A program made the translations under genes and the position numbers. The notes under the pieces were generated by a model that was given only the letters and a program-made list of their open reading frames with translations, made no database searches and was not told the origin of the DNA. Source: Pontiella desulfatans (GTDB lineage: Bacteria > Verrucomicrobiota > Kiritimatiellia > Kiritimatiellales > Pontiellaceae). From it: DNA of 64,000 nt. Below, piece after piece: positions 16,044-25,043 of this stretch; the stretch's first letter is position 1; every line of letters begins with the position of its first letter. Where the stretch lies: positions 310,001 to 374,000 of the forward strand of contig NZ_CAAHFG010000002.1 of NCBI RefSeq assembly GCF_900890425.1, given 5' to 3'.

Positions 16044-18173
16044 TTACGGGAAGATCTCGAAGGGGATGGCGGGAAGGACGCCGAGCGGGATGCGCTGGCG
16101 CTTGCGTTGCTCCTTGCCTTTTCCGGAACCGGTTTGCGCATTGGCCACGTAGGCATCGATGACCAAATGCCCTTTTGCGCCGCGCGGGATGGACGTGCAC
16201 GTTAGTTTGATTTTTCCCCGGCCGCCCTCGAAGGCAACCTCGTCGATGCGGATGCCCGACGGTGGATCCAGCAGCTCGAATCGCAATTCGCCAAACCGCG
16301 TACTGCCGGCATGCTCCACTTCAATGCAGGCGGTTCCACCCGGGCGCAGGCGAAGGGGTTCCGGCGAAAGCAGGCGCGGCGCGGCCATGCGCGTCGCATC
16401 GGTTACGGCCGCATACAAGGCGCTGGCCGGAACGAGGTGGTGGTAGATGAAGGCCTGCATCGTGTCGTCGGCCGGTACCGCCTGCCGGATAATCTCGCGC
16501 CTGCCCGCCAAGGCCCGGCCTTCGATATGCAGCTCATACGGTTCCTGCCCCGCTTCCGTTGGGACTGTCAGCGTTGCCAGCGCGCAATCCATTCCCGCCG
16601 GAACCAGCCCGCCGTCCAGCCTGAATCCGGGCGGGGGATCGACCAGCCCGAGGGTGATCGGGCCGGTGCAGCCATCCTTGCGCAGCGCGTAGATGCGAAC
16701 CGGGACGGTGGTGCCGGCGGGGGTATTGATGGCCGAAGGCACGATCCGTAGTTCGAAGTCCGGGCGCTGCGCGTCGATCTGTAGGCGATAGCGGTATTCC
16801 AGCCCGCCGTGCAGCTGAATGTCGCGCACGTGGAGGTGGTAGGTTCCGCCCTCCGGTGCCGTGAAGGCGATCCGCGAGTCGGCGTGGTGGGTTGCGAGGC
16901 CTTCGGCCTTGTCTTCGAAGTCGTCGTTCAGGGCCAGCTGCACGCCGTTCGTGTCGGTGAGGATGAGCAGGGAGTCCATCGGCGAGCCGAGCCGCCGCGC
17001 ACGGACTTCGGCCACGATGCGTGCCCCGGCGCGGCAGGTGAAGGAAAAGGTATCCACGTCGCCCGGCTCGTCGATGCATCCGTGGACGACCATCGGCCCC
17101 TTGATGCACTGTGCCGTTGCAAGGGTGTTGTTTGGTTCCTCGTCGCGACACTCGCGCAGTCCCCGATCCTGGCTGATGAGGGTTGGTGTTTCGAGCACCG
17201 GTGCGTCGCCGATGGAAACGCGGTAGACGAAATCCTCGCGGCCGCGGTAGAGCGCGTCGCGGATTTCCAGCACATATTCGCCGTCCGCCGGGAGGGTGCA
17301 ACGCAGCTGGGGATCCGGGCTGAGGTTGTGGTCGTCCTCGAACGCGATCTCGTTCCCGCTGGCGTCGTTGAGCGCCAGCACCGCCTGGAACCAACCGGGG
17401 ACGGCATCGGGAAGATAGGGGATTAGCTCCCGTGCGCTGGCGACAGCGACGAGCTGTTGGCCTTTGCTGGCACGGAAGCGGTAGCGATCCACATCGCCGG
17501 GCAGGATCTGCCCGTTGAGCGTGGCGGGCAACTCGATGCGGACTTCCTTTTGCGGATCGTTCTTCACAGGCTCGACGCCCGGCATGGGCTTTACGTCCTG
17601 TTCTTTCCTTCGACCTCTTCCTCCGCGCCGCTGGCTTTCGGCCACCGCCCTTGTTCGCGCCGACTCTTCGACCCGTTCCGGGTGTCGGCCAACCATAAAG
17701 ACGAGGGGATTCGACAAGCCTTTATCCCCCATGAGCCGCAGTTCGCGCCGCCCCGGTTTGGCGTCCGCGGAAATCGTCACCTGCACCCTGGCCGTTTCAA
17801 CGAGTGCCGGCACCGAGCTTTTTCGAATCGAGAAGGTGGAGAGCTTGGCGCGGAGCGCTTCCATCCGCATTTCATCCTCGGCGGTTTTTTCCCCCTTGTT
17901 CCGGAGCTGGCCCATCTGCCCCTGGATCTCCTTGAACGCCCCCTGGTTCAGCGGGCGGATATGTTCGACCACCTCCGCGCGTACCCCCTTGCCGGAAACA
18001 TAGGCCGCACGTGCTCCATCCAGATGCTGCCCGCCAAGCACCACCTCGAAGGTTGTGCCCCGCTGCCCGCCCGCCGGATAGGCATAGCCCAGATAAGGCT
18101 CTTCCTGCGCCATGGCGACCGACTGGGCCACTAGGATGATTCCACACGTTGGTATAAGGAAAGGAAACCTCAT
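16044..18173 (-). CDS. Secreted protein with pre-peptidase C-terminal (PPC) domains
   Basis: Exported protein of 709 residues with a signal peptide (start MRFPFLIPTCG, cleavage near AMAQ). Two PPC-type beta-sandwich domains are visible: one with QILPGDVDRYRFRASKGQQLV and DPQLRCTLPADGEYVLEIRD, the next with EPNNTLATAQ and GDVDTFSFTCRAGARIVAEV. An N-terminal IPT-like region (YPAGGQRGTTFEVVLGG) precedes them. Such proteins are abundant in Planctomycetes, Verrucomicrobia and Kiritimatiellota and are usually carried outside the cell; no protease domain is present. The start at 18173 is chosen because GGGAGG lies upstream and the signal peptide begins here. It is divergent from the U32 gene. Confidence 0.75.
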   Translation of the reverse strand: MRFPFLIPTCGIILVAQSVAMAQEEPYLGYAYPAGGQRGTTFEVVLGGQHLDGARAAYVSGKGVRAEVVEHIRPLNQGAFKEIQGQMGQLRNKGEKTAEDEMRMEALRAKLSTFSIRKSSVPALVETARVQVTISADAKPGRRELRLMGDKGLSNPLVFMVGRHPERVEESARTRAVAESQRRGGRGRRKEQDVKPMPGVEPVKNDPQKEVRIELPATLNGQILPGDVDRYRFRASKGQQLVAVASARELIPYLPDAVPGWFQAVLALNDASGNEIAFEDDHNLSPDPQLRCTLPADGEYVLEIRDALYRGREDFVYRVSIGDAPVLETPTLISQDRGLRECRDEEPNNTLATAQCIKGPMVVHGCIDEPGDVDTFSFTCRAGARIVAEVRARRLGSPMDSLLILTDTNGVQLALNDDFEDKAEGLATHHADSRIAFTAPEGGTYHLHVRDIQLHGGLEYRYRLQIDAQRPDFELRIVPSAINTPAGTTVPVRIYALRKDGCTGPITLGLVDPPPGFRLDGGLVPAGMDCALATLTVPTEAGQEPYELHIEGRALAGRREIIRQAVPADDTMQAFIYHHLVPASALYAAVTDATRMAAPRLLSPEPLRLRPGGTACIEVEHAGSTRFGELRFELLDPPSGIRIDEVAFEGGRGKIKLTCTSIPRGAKGHLVIDAYVANAQTGSGKGKEQRKRQRIPLGVLPAIPFEIFP

Positions 18174-18278
18174 GCATGCCTCCCTGTTGGCAGACCATTC
18201 AACGCAATGCCCCTTTTCATTATTGCACATGAATCATTTTGCCAAACCCCATCCGCTCATCCATCCTTCCCGTCATTC

Positions 18279-19529
18279 ATGAAAAACAAACCATCCAAAT
18301 ATGAATTGATGGCGCCGGCGGGTTCCTATGCTTCGCTGAGTTCGGCGATCCGCGCGGGGGCGGACTCGGTCTATTTCGGGGTCGATAAACTCAACATGCG
18401 TTCGCGCGCGGCCAGCCCATTCTCGCTGGGCGACCTCAGGCGCATCGCGCGCATCTGCCGCTGGTGCGGCGTGAAGTCCTATCTGGCCCTGAACGTCATC
18501 GTTTACGACGACGAGCTCGAAACCATGCGCGAGATTTGCGATGCGGCGAAGGAGGCCAGGTTGGACGCGGTGATTGCATCTGACATTTCGTGCATCGAGT
18601 ATGCGAGAAGCATTGGTCTTGAGGTTCACATCTCTGTTCAAGCGAACATTTCCAACGTTTCCGCCGTCCAATATTTCAGCCGCTATGCGGATGTGATGGT
18701 GCTGGCGCGCGAACTGACGCTGGAGCAGATCAAGGCGATTTCGGATGCCATCCGGGAACAGGACATTCGCGGGCCGAAAGGGGAGCTGGTGCAGATCGAG
18801 CTGTTTGCCCATGGCGCGCTATGCGTGGCCATCTCCGGCAAATGCTACATGAGCCTGGGCTGTTACAACCAGTCGGCCAACCGCGGGGCCTGTTTCCAGA
18901 ACTGCCGCCGCGCCTACCGGCTCACCGATGTCGAAACCGGCGACGAACTGGAAGTCCAGAACCAGTACATCATGTCGCCGAAGGATCTCTGCACCCTGCC
19001 GCACCTCGACAAGCTGGCCGAGGCCGGCGTGGGGGTCTACAAGCTCGAAGGCCGCGCCCGCACCCCGCAATATGTCGGCACCGTCACCAAGGCCTACCGC
19101 GCCGGCCTCGATGCCATCGAGGCCGGCTCGTTCGATCCCCGCAATTTTGATCCGCTCGAAGCCGGATTGGCCGACGTGTTCAACCGCGGCTTCTGGGACG
19201 GTGGCTACTATTGCGGCGAAAAAATGGGGGAGTGGGCGGCATCCGGCCATTCGCAGGCCACCGTCAAGCGCATCGAGCTCGGCACCGTCTCGAACTATTT
19301 CGCCAAGATCGGCGTCGTTGAATTCACCCTCTGGCAGCAGGAACTCCTGCCCGGTTGCGAAATCCTCGTCGAAGGCCCCACCACTGGCGCCGTGCAAACC
19401 CACGTCGAAGCCCTGCGCGTCGACGGCCAACCCGCCGACCGCGCCGTCAAAAACGACAAGGTCACCATCGCCCTCCCCGAAAAGGCCCGCCGCCAGGACA
19501 AGGTGTTCCTGTTGCAACCGGTGGAATAA
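18279..19529 (+). CDS. U32-family peptidase / RNA-hydroxylation protein
   Basis: Protein of 416 residues of the U32 (YegQ/TrhP/RlhA) family. Members of this family are needed for hydroxylation of tRNA or 23S rRNA and some are reported as collagenases. The N-terminus ELMAPAGSYASLSSAIRAGADSVYFG is diagnostic. Cysteines in HGALCVAISGKCYMSLGCYN and GACFQNCRR are the likely Fe-S ligands. The C-terminal beta domain (VEFTLWQQELLPGCEILVEGP) is present. The ATG at 18279 is chosen by homology; no good Shine-Dalgarno is seen. Prenatal choice among paralogue functions is not possible from sequence alone. Confidence 0.88.
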   Translation: MKNKPSKYELMAPAGSYASLSSAIRAGADSVYFGVDKLNMRSRAASPFSLGDLRRIARICRWCGVKSYLALNVIVYDDELETMREICDAAKEARLDAVIASDISCIEYARSIGLEVHISVQANISNVSAVQYFSRYADVMVLARELTLEQIKAISDAIREQDIRGPKGELVQIELFAHGALCVAISGKCYMSLGCYNQSANRGACFQNCRRAYRLTDVETGDELEVQNQYIMSPKDLCTLPHLDKLAEAGVGVYKLEGRARTPQYVGTVTKAYRAGLDAIEAGSFDPRNFDPLEAGLADVFNRGFWDGGYYCGEKMGEWAASGHSQATVKRIELGTVSNYFAKIGVVEFTLWQQELLPGCEILVEGPTTGAVQTHVEALRVDGQPADRAVKNDKVTIALPEKARRQDKVFLLQPVE

Positions 19530-19566
19530 AAACCATCCGCCTTTCCGCCGGAGCGGGCCGTTGCCG

Positions 19567-21009
19567 CTAAGGCTTCCGCTGATTTCCGTTCGACGGAATC
19601 AGGGAGCGGATGCGGGGCATGAATTCGCCGACTTGCCCGAAGAGGGGCTGGCCCATGCCGAAGCGCCAGAGGAGCCGGGCGGTGGAGATGGGTTCCACGT
19701 TGCGCACCTCGCTGAACTGCGGGAACATGATGGCGGCAACGAGGATGCGGGCCAGGCTGGAAACCACGAAAACCACCGGCAGCGAGGAGCGCAGCGTGAT
19801 GTGGAGGAGTCCCAGCTCCAGGCTGGCGGGCGCGTGCTCGGCAATGTAGGCGCCGATCAATAGACCGCCGATAACGGAAAAGACGCCGTTGATCACGCTG
19901 TAGTAGCTGAACGCGCGCGCGCGGCGTACTTGCGGCACGGAGTCGTAGATAAAGTTGGATGCGGCGAGGTTGAAGCCCGACCAGGTTGCGCCGGAGACCA
20001 CCTGGGCCAGGAGCAGGACCCCGTAGTTCGCTGAAAAAACCCACATGAGCGGCAACAGCGGCAGCAGGTTTCCGGTGGCCAGCAGTACGGCGCGGTTGCC
20101 GTGCCGGTCGCCGATGGCGCCCCACCAGCGCACGAACAGGGTCTGCGAGATCATGAACGTGAGCATGTTGAAGGTGAACGCCAGATAGGACCATTGCAGG
20201 TCGCGCAGCATGTAGACCGCGAAGAAGGGGCCGGCAATGTTGGTGGTGCCGTTCATCAGTGCAATGGCCAGGGTGAACTTGGTGTAGTTTTTATTCCGGG
20301 GGTCGCGCAGGAATTTCCAGAACGACACGGTTTCGGCATGGGGTTGGGATTCCAGCGGGGCGTCGTAGTGGCGGCGCATGAAGAGGGTGCTTGCGGCCCG
20401 CGCAAGGGCGGCGATGCCGAACAGAAAGCCAAAGCCGACCGCGGTGTGCCCGGCGGCCTTCCATTGGTTGGCGATGATGCCCGCCACGAGCAACGATCCG
20501 ATCATGCCATACATGACCAGGCGGGTGCGGTTCGCAAAATAGTTGCCTCGTTCGGATTCGGCGACCACGTCGCCCATCAGGCTCATCCACGATGGAACCA
20601 CGATGCCGAGGGTGGCGAAATAAAGCGCCATGAAAATGATGAACGCCGCCATGCCGATCGAGGGCAGCGCGATGGGAAGGATGAAGAGGGGAAGATAGAT
20701 CAGTGCCTGTGCCCACATGCCCGCGAGGATGAGCGGCTTGCGCCGTCCGACGCGGTCGAGCAACGCCGCGCCCGCCAGCTGGGCAACCGCCGCAATGAGC
20801 ACGGGGCCGGTCCCGACAAAGGCCATCGCAAAATTCCCGGCCCCCAGAAAAAGGGCAAACGGGGCGATGTAGGATTCGCCCAGCCCCCACATGATCGCCC
20901 ACAGCCGGCCTTCCCATATGGAGAGTTGCTGCGTCTTTTGTTGCTGCTCGGGAATGCTTCCTTCCAGCGGTGCGGTGAGATGACGAATGGTCTGGAGGAA
21001 TTTTTTCAT
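19567..21009 (-). CDS. Major facilitator superfamily transporter
   Basis: Inner-membrane protein of 480 residues with about twelve hydrophobic segments and the MFS loop 2-3 pattern (LLDRVGRRKPLIL). A second related motif is WWGAIGDRHGNRAVLLATGN. The N-terminal 30 residues are hydrophilic and Gln-rich. Substrate is not recognisable; MFS members of this style in this phylum are often sugar or drug exporters. It is convergent with the U32 gene (37 bases apart) and divergent from ftsK. Confidence 0.8.
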   Translation of the reverse strand: MKKFLQTIRHLTAPLEGSIPEQQQKTQQLSIWEGRLWAIMWGLGESYIAPFALFLGAGNFAMAFVGTGPVLIAAVAQLAGAALLDRVGRRKPLILAGMWAQALIYLPLFILPIALPSIGMAAFIIFMALYFATLGIVVPSWMSLMGDVVAESERGNYFANRTRLVMYGMIGSLLVAGIIANQWKAAGHTAVGFGFLFGIAALARAASTLFMRRHYDAPLESQPHAETVSFWKFLRDPRNKNYTKFTLAIALMNGTTNIAGPFFAVYMLRDLQWSYLAFTFNMLTFMISQTLFVRWWGAIGDRHGNRAVLLATGNLLPLLPLMWVFSANYGVLLLAQVVSGATWSGFNLAASNFIYDSVPQVRRARAFSYYSVINGVFSVIGGLLIGAYIAEHAPASLELGLLHITLRSSLPVVFVVSSLARILVAAIMFPQFSEVRNVEPISTARLLWRFGMGQPLFGQVGEFMPRIRSLIPSNGNQRKP

Positions 21010-21230
21010 GAACCCCCTAATACCCGCCCGGCTTCAAGGGATCAACACCAACCTGATGGAATCCGCCGTCTCCATCCCGCGCCGGCTATCCTTGGCCTGC
21101 AAGCCCTCGGCCCATCTTCCAAGGCTGTAGGATTAATTTCTAGTGCTTAAGCCGAGTGCCCCGGAAATGACCGCTGAGACGCAACTGTGCGAGGTAATCC
21201 GTGGTATTGCCTCATTCACCGTTCCTGTGG

Positions 21231-21259
21231 TTGATTTGATTGGGGCGGTTCCCTATATT
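21231..21259 (+). promoter_or_regulatory. Putative sigma-70 promoter of ftsK, possibly leaderless
   Basis: TTGATT (21231-21236), 17 bases, TATATT (21254-21259). The expected transcription start, about seven bases after the -10, falls at 21266, the A of the ftsK ATG. No ribosome binding site is present upstream of that ATG, which fits a leaderless message. Confidence 0.6.
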
Positions 21260-21265
21260 CCCGCA

Positions 21266-23653
21266 ATGGCAAAAACAAAGACAGAAGAGCCCGTTCGGTC
21301 GGGCTGGCGCGAGATTGCAGGCATTTTGGTGGGCACCGTGGGGTTTATGCTCCTTTTGGGGGTTTTGTCGTACAATCCGGCGGACATCGGCTTATTCCGG
21401 AATGAGCCGGGTTCCCATAACTGGATCGGGCCTTTCGGCGCCCGTTCGGCATATGGGTTGTTCATGTATTTTGGTGTTGCGGGTTATGCGATCCCGTTCG
21501 GCATTTTCTGGATCGGCGCCTCCTCGGTCTTTTGGTCGGCGCGCAAAATCTATCCGCGTCTCTTCTGGTTCATTCTCGGCCTGTTTTGCCTGGCGGGGCT
21601 GGTTGATATGAACGAACAGTTCTGGATGGGCTCGGTGGAGCGGCTGAACATCGGCACGCCCGGGGGGCTGATGGGCGAGGTGCTGGCGCAACGTTCCCTC
21701 GGGAATTGGTTCGGCCCCGGCGCCGGCATCCTGTTCTTTGTTTTGCTGCTCATCTCGGTGGTGCGCATGTTCGACCTGAGGATCATCGAGCTGGGCCGGT
21801 TCCTTTGGGAAAAGGCCAAAGGGCTTAAGCTGGAAAAGCCCTCTGCCGAAGAAATGTTCGAGGAAAAGGCCGAGGCCGCTCCAAAAACCAGGCGCAAGCG
21901 CGCCCCGCGCAAGCCGAGGGCCGAACCGGAACCGGTGGTGGCCCAGGAGCAATCGCCGGTCGATATCCGCGCCATGGTCGAAGAGCAGCAACGGGCCGAG
22001 GAAAAGAAAAAGGCCAAGCCAGAGCCCAAGTCGACCCCGGTGGTGCTCCAGCCGAAGAAGGAAGCCAAGCCGAAGGCCGAGGACGGCGATGGCGGCGAAT
22101 TTTCCGGTGCGCTGCCTACCGAGCCGCATGCGGACTACAAACTTCCTTCGCTCGACCTGCTGGACCCGCCGGTGCCGCAAGGCAAGGGGATGTCGGCCAG
22201 CGAGGTGGCGAGCACCGCCCAGATCCTGCAGGATACGCTGGAGGAATTCGGCGTTGAAGCCAAGGTGACCGGAGTGCAGCAGGGGCCGGTGGTGACCTGC
22301 TACGAAATCCTCCCCGCCCCGGGGGTGCGGGTGGAACGCATCAAGAACCTTTCCGATAATATTGCACTGAAGATGCATGCCGAGAGCATCCGCATCCAGG
22401 CGCCTATCCCCGGCAAGGGCGTATGCGGGGTCGAGGTTCCGAACTCCTCGCGTGCCGCGGTCTTCTTCCGCGACATGATCGAAAGCAAGGAGTTCCAGGG
22501 GGGGCGCAGCGCGTTGCCGTTGGTGCTGGGCAAGGATGTTAGTGGCGATACGATGGTCTACGACCTCGCCAAGATGCCGCACCTGCTGATTGCGGGGGCC
22601 ACCGGCGCCGGTAAATCGGTCTGCATGAACTCGATCCTGACGGGCCTGCTGATGAAGCACACGCCGGACGATATGCGGTTGATCCTAGTGGACCCGAAAA
22701 CCGTCGAGTTCCACCAATACAACAATTTGCCGCATCTCGTCGTGCCGGTCATCACCAACGCCAAGAAGGTGGCGCTCGGGCTCAAGTGGGCGATCGACGA
22801 AATGGAGCGCCGCTTCAAGTGGTTCCGCCGGGCGGGCGTACGCGACCTGCCGGCCTTCAACGCCCGCGCCGTCGTCAAGCAGGAGGAGCTCTTTGGCGAG
22901 GAAACCGTGGTCGACAATCCGGATAAGAAGAAGGATTCGATTCCCGAAAAGCTGCCCTACATCGTTATCGTGATCGACGAGCTGGCCGATTTGATGGCAG
23001 TGGCCCAGGCCGAAATCGAGGCGGGCATTGCCCGGCTGGCGGCCAAATCGCGCGCGGCGGGGATCCATATGATCCTCGCCACCCAGCGTCCCGATGTGAA
23101 GGTCATCACCGGCACCATCAAGGCCAACTTCCCCGTGCGAATCGCCTTCAAGGTTTCGCAGAAGGTGGACAGCCGAACCATCCTCGACCGCATGGGCGCC
23201 GATGCGCTGCTGGGCAAGGGCGACATGCTCGTGCTGCCGCCCGGCTCGGACAAGCTGATCCGCTCGCAGGGGGCCTTCACCAGCGATGCCGAGATCGACA
23301 ACGTTACCAACTACTGGAAAGAACAGAGCCAACCGGAATTCATTACCGAGATCCACGATAAGATCGAAAAACCGAGCACCGACCTGCCGGAGATGGACAA
23401 TGGCGGCGACGACGAAATCGTCGAGCAGGCCATCGAAGTGATCCGCCAAACCAAGCGCGCCTCCACTTCGTCGTTGCAGCGCCGCCTGCGCATCGGCTAT
23501 ACCCGCGCTGCGCGGGTCATGGACCTGCTCGAGGAACGCGGGGTCATCGGGCCGCCGGACGGCGCCGGGCCGCGCGAGATCCTGATTGATTTGGATGGGG
23601 AGATACCCCAAAACACAGGGGCCATGGACGCAAGCGAAGCGAGCGAGGCTTGA
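21266..23653 (+). CDS. ftsK: DNA translocase FtsK/SpoIIIE
   Basis: Septal DNA pump of 795 residues for chromosome segregation. The N-terminal domain has four transmembrane helices (about 12-175), then an acidic/proline/lysine linker (about 190-300). The RecA-like motor has Walker A GATGAGKS at 444-451 and Walker B YIVIVIDELADL. The C-terminal winged-helix gamma domain (about 735-785, TSSLQRRLRIGYTRAARVMDLLEERGVIGP) reads KOPS-like sequences. The start at 21266 begins the family N-terminus; upstream in-frame codons are not needed. RodZ-like and pgsA genes follow in the same direction. Confidence 0.95.
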   Translation: MAKTKTEEPVRSGWREIAGILVGTVGFMLLLGVLSYNPADIGLFRNEPGSHNWIGPFGARSAYGLFMYFGVAGYAIPFGIFWIGASSVFWSARKIYPRLFWFILGLFCLAGLVDMNEQFWMGSVERLNIGTPGGLMGEVLAQRSLGNWFGPGAGILFFVLLLISVVRMFDLRIIELGRFLWEKAKGLKLEKPSAEEMFEEKAEAAPKTRRKRAPRKPRAEPEPVVAQEQSPVDIRAMVEEQQRAEEKKKAKPEPKSTPVVLQPKKEAKPKAEDGDGGEFSGALPTEPHADYKLPSLDLLDPPVPQGKGMSASEVASTAQILQDTLEEFGVEAKVTGVQQGPVVTCYEILPAPGVRVERIKNLSDNIALKMHAESIRIQAPIPGKGVCGVEVPNSSRAAVFFRDMIESKEFQGGRSALPLVLGKDVSGDTMVYDLAKMPHLLIAGATGAGKSVCMNSILTGLLMKHTPDDMRLILVDPKTVEFHQYNNLPHLVVPVITNAKKVALGLKWAIDEMERRFKWFRRAGVRDLPAFNARAVVKQEELFGEETVVDNPDKKKDSIPEKLPYIVIVIDELADLMAVAQAEIEAGIARLAAKSRAAGIHMILATQRPDVKVITGTIKANFPVRIAFKVSQKVDSRTILDRMGADALLGKGDMLVLPPGSDKLIRSQGAFTSDAEIDNVTNYWKEQSQPEFITEIHDKIEKPSTDLPEMDNGGDDEIVEQAIEVIRQTKRASTSSLQRRLRIGYTRAARVMDLLEERGVIGPPDGAGPREILIDLDGEIPQNTGAMDASEASEA

Positions 23654-23688
23654 GCCTGTGGAAGCAATGACTGCCAAGGAGTGTCAAC

Positions 23689-24315
23689 ATGGAACAAGCT
23701 AGTTTGAGCATTGGAACAATCGGGCAACGGCTTGAAGCGGCCCGCCAGTCCAAAGGGGTGAGCGTTTCCGAAGCCGGGCAGGCCACGAAGATCCTGTCCA
23801 AGTTCATCGAAGCGATGGAGCACGACGATTTCGGGGCGCTTTCGGCTCCGGTCTACGCCAAGAGCTTCATCAAGATGTATGCCCAATACCTTGGGCTCGA
23901 TTCCCGTCCGCTGGTGGACGAATATGTGGAAACCCACGCCCCCCGGGCCAAGGCGCACCTGACCGACGAAGTGCGGCAAAACCTTGCCTCGGTCGACCAT
24001 GTTCCGGTCGATGCCAGCAACAGCCCCGCCCAAGCCCCGCCCAAGCCAAAGGGCAACGGCAAGGCCATCTTTTCCGAAGTGAACGACACGATTGTCAACA
24101 TGCCCGGAACCGGGATCCCGCTGAAAATGATTACCTACGCGGCGGGGGCGGTCGCGGTGCTCTTGCTCATCGTATTCGGGGTCAAGGCTTGCGCCGGCGA
24201 AGATGCCGAGGTGCCGGCCGCCACGGGCGCGGCCTCCGTGGAGCGGCAGCTGATCGCCGAGGATGTGCCCGACGTCTACCTCGTTAAACCTGGCGTCGTT
24301 GAGGTGGATAAGTAA
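23689..24315 (+). CDS. RodZ-like helix-turn-helix membrane protein
   Basis: Protein of 208 residues. Residues about 8-75 are a Cro/RodZ-type HTH (IGQRLEAARQSKGVSVSEAGQATKI..FIEAMEHDDF). A single transmembrane helix follows at about 143-163 (MITYAAGAVAVLLLIVFGV), with a short periplasmic tail. RodZ links MreB to the cell-wall machinery. The protein is short and lacks the large periplasmic DUF4115 domain, so the function is a guess. CAAGGAG precedes the ATG, 35 bases after ftsK; probably one operon. Confidence 0.72.
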   Translation: MEQASLSIGTIGQRLEAARQSKGVSVSEAGQATKILSKFIEAMEHDDFGALSAPVYAKSFIKMYAQYLGLDSRPLVDEYVETHAPRAKAHLTDEVRQNLASVDHVPVDASNSPAQAPPKPKGNGKAIFSEVNDTIVNMPGTGIPLKMITYAAGAVAVLLLIVFGVKACAGEDAEVPAATGAASVERQLIAEDVPDVYLVKPGVVEVDK

Positions 24316-24321
24316 GGAAAG

Positions 24322-24382
24322 GTTCGTGGTTCCGCCGTCGGGCGGTTCTGCGGAATGGCCGCCTGAACGCGGAACGACAAAC
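24322..24382. repeat. Imperfect inverted repeat between the rodZ-like gene and pgsA
   Basis: Arms 24322-24335 and 24369-24382 match at 12 of 14 positions around GTTCCGC/GCGGAAC, with an inner GGCGG/CCGCC stem. It resembles a dispersed intergenic palindrome more than an intrinsic terminator (no T-run). Confidence 0.5.
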
Positions 24383-24395
24383 ATTTAGGAACCCT

Positions 24396-24959
24396 ATGAA
24401 AAGCCTCCCGAACCACCTAACCATCAGCCGCTTCTGGATGACCGCCGTCATGATGGTCTGCATGACGCTCGATTTCCCGTATGCCCGCATCGCGGCCCTG
24501 GTGATCTTCGTCATCGCCAGCATCACCGATGCGCTCGATGGCTACCTGGCCCGGAACTTTTTCGGTTGCACCTCCTTCGGCAAGTTGATGGATCCGCTGG
24601 CCGACAAGGTGCTCGTCTGTGCCGCCTTCATCGGTTTCGTTGAACTCGATAGCCTGCGCGCCTGGATGGTGGTGCTGATCATTGCGCGCGAATTCATGGT
24701 GACCGGCATGCGGTTGCTCATGATCGAAAAGGGCATCGTGATGCCCGCCGGTCCGTGGGGCAAGGTGAAGACCACGATGCAGATGCTCGCCATCTGCCTC
24801 TATTTCTTCGGCCTGATCTGGGAATCCAAATGGCTTCCCGCGCCCGGCTCCGACTTTGCCTGGTGGTTGGGCCTGGGAACGGCCCTGCTCACCGCATGGT
24901 CGGGCGTCGTCTATTTCTGGCAACAACGCCACACGATTTGGGAAAAGGAAGAAAGCTGA
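24396..24959 (+). CDS. pgsA: CDP-diacylglycerol-glycerol-3-phosphate 3-phosphatidyltransferase
   Basis: Integral membrane enzyme of 187 residues making phosphatidylglycerol phosphate. The CDP-alcohol phosphotransferase signature is complete: Asp48-Gly49, Ala52-Arg53, Gly62, Asp66, Asp70. The first Asp of the extended motif is at 45. About five transmembrane segments are present, as expected for the family. AGGA precedes the ATG. It follows the RodZ-like gene, so membrane and shape functions are grouped. Confidence 0.92.
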   Translation: MKSLPNHLTISRFWMTAVMMVCMTLDFPYARIAALVIFVIASITDALDGYLARNFFGCTSFGKLMDPLADKVLVCAAFIGFVELDSLRAWMVVLIIAREFMVTGMRLLMIEKGIVMPAGPWGKVKTTMQMLAICLYFFGLIWESKWLPAPGSDFAWWLGLGTALLTAWSGVVYFWQQRHTIWEKEES

Positions 24960-25043
24960 CTGGAAGGATGGAAGAGGGGAAGGATGTTCACCCATTCTTC
25001 CTCTCATCCACTCTCCCACTCATAAACCGAAGGTTTATAATCC

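Noticed and set aside
16534-17394. Arg/Pro-rich frame within the PPC-domain gene
   Set aside because: Out-of-frame translation of the PPC protein; no start signal and no family.
18928-19863. Frame crossing from the U32 gene into the MFS gene
   Set aside because: Ser/Pro/Ala-rich shadow that spans two convergent real genes.
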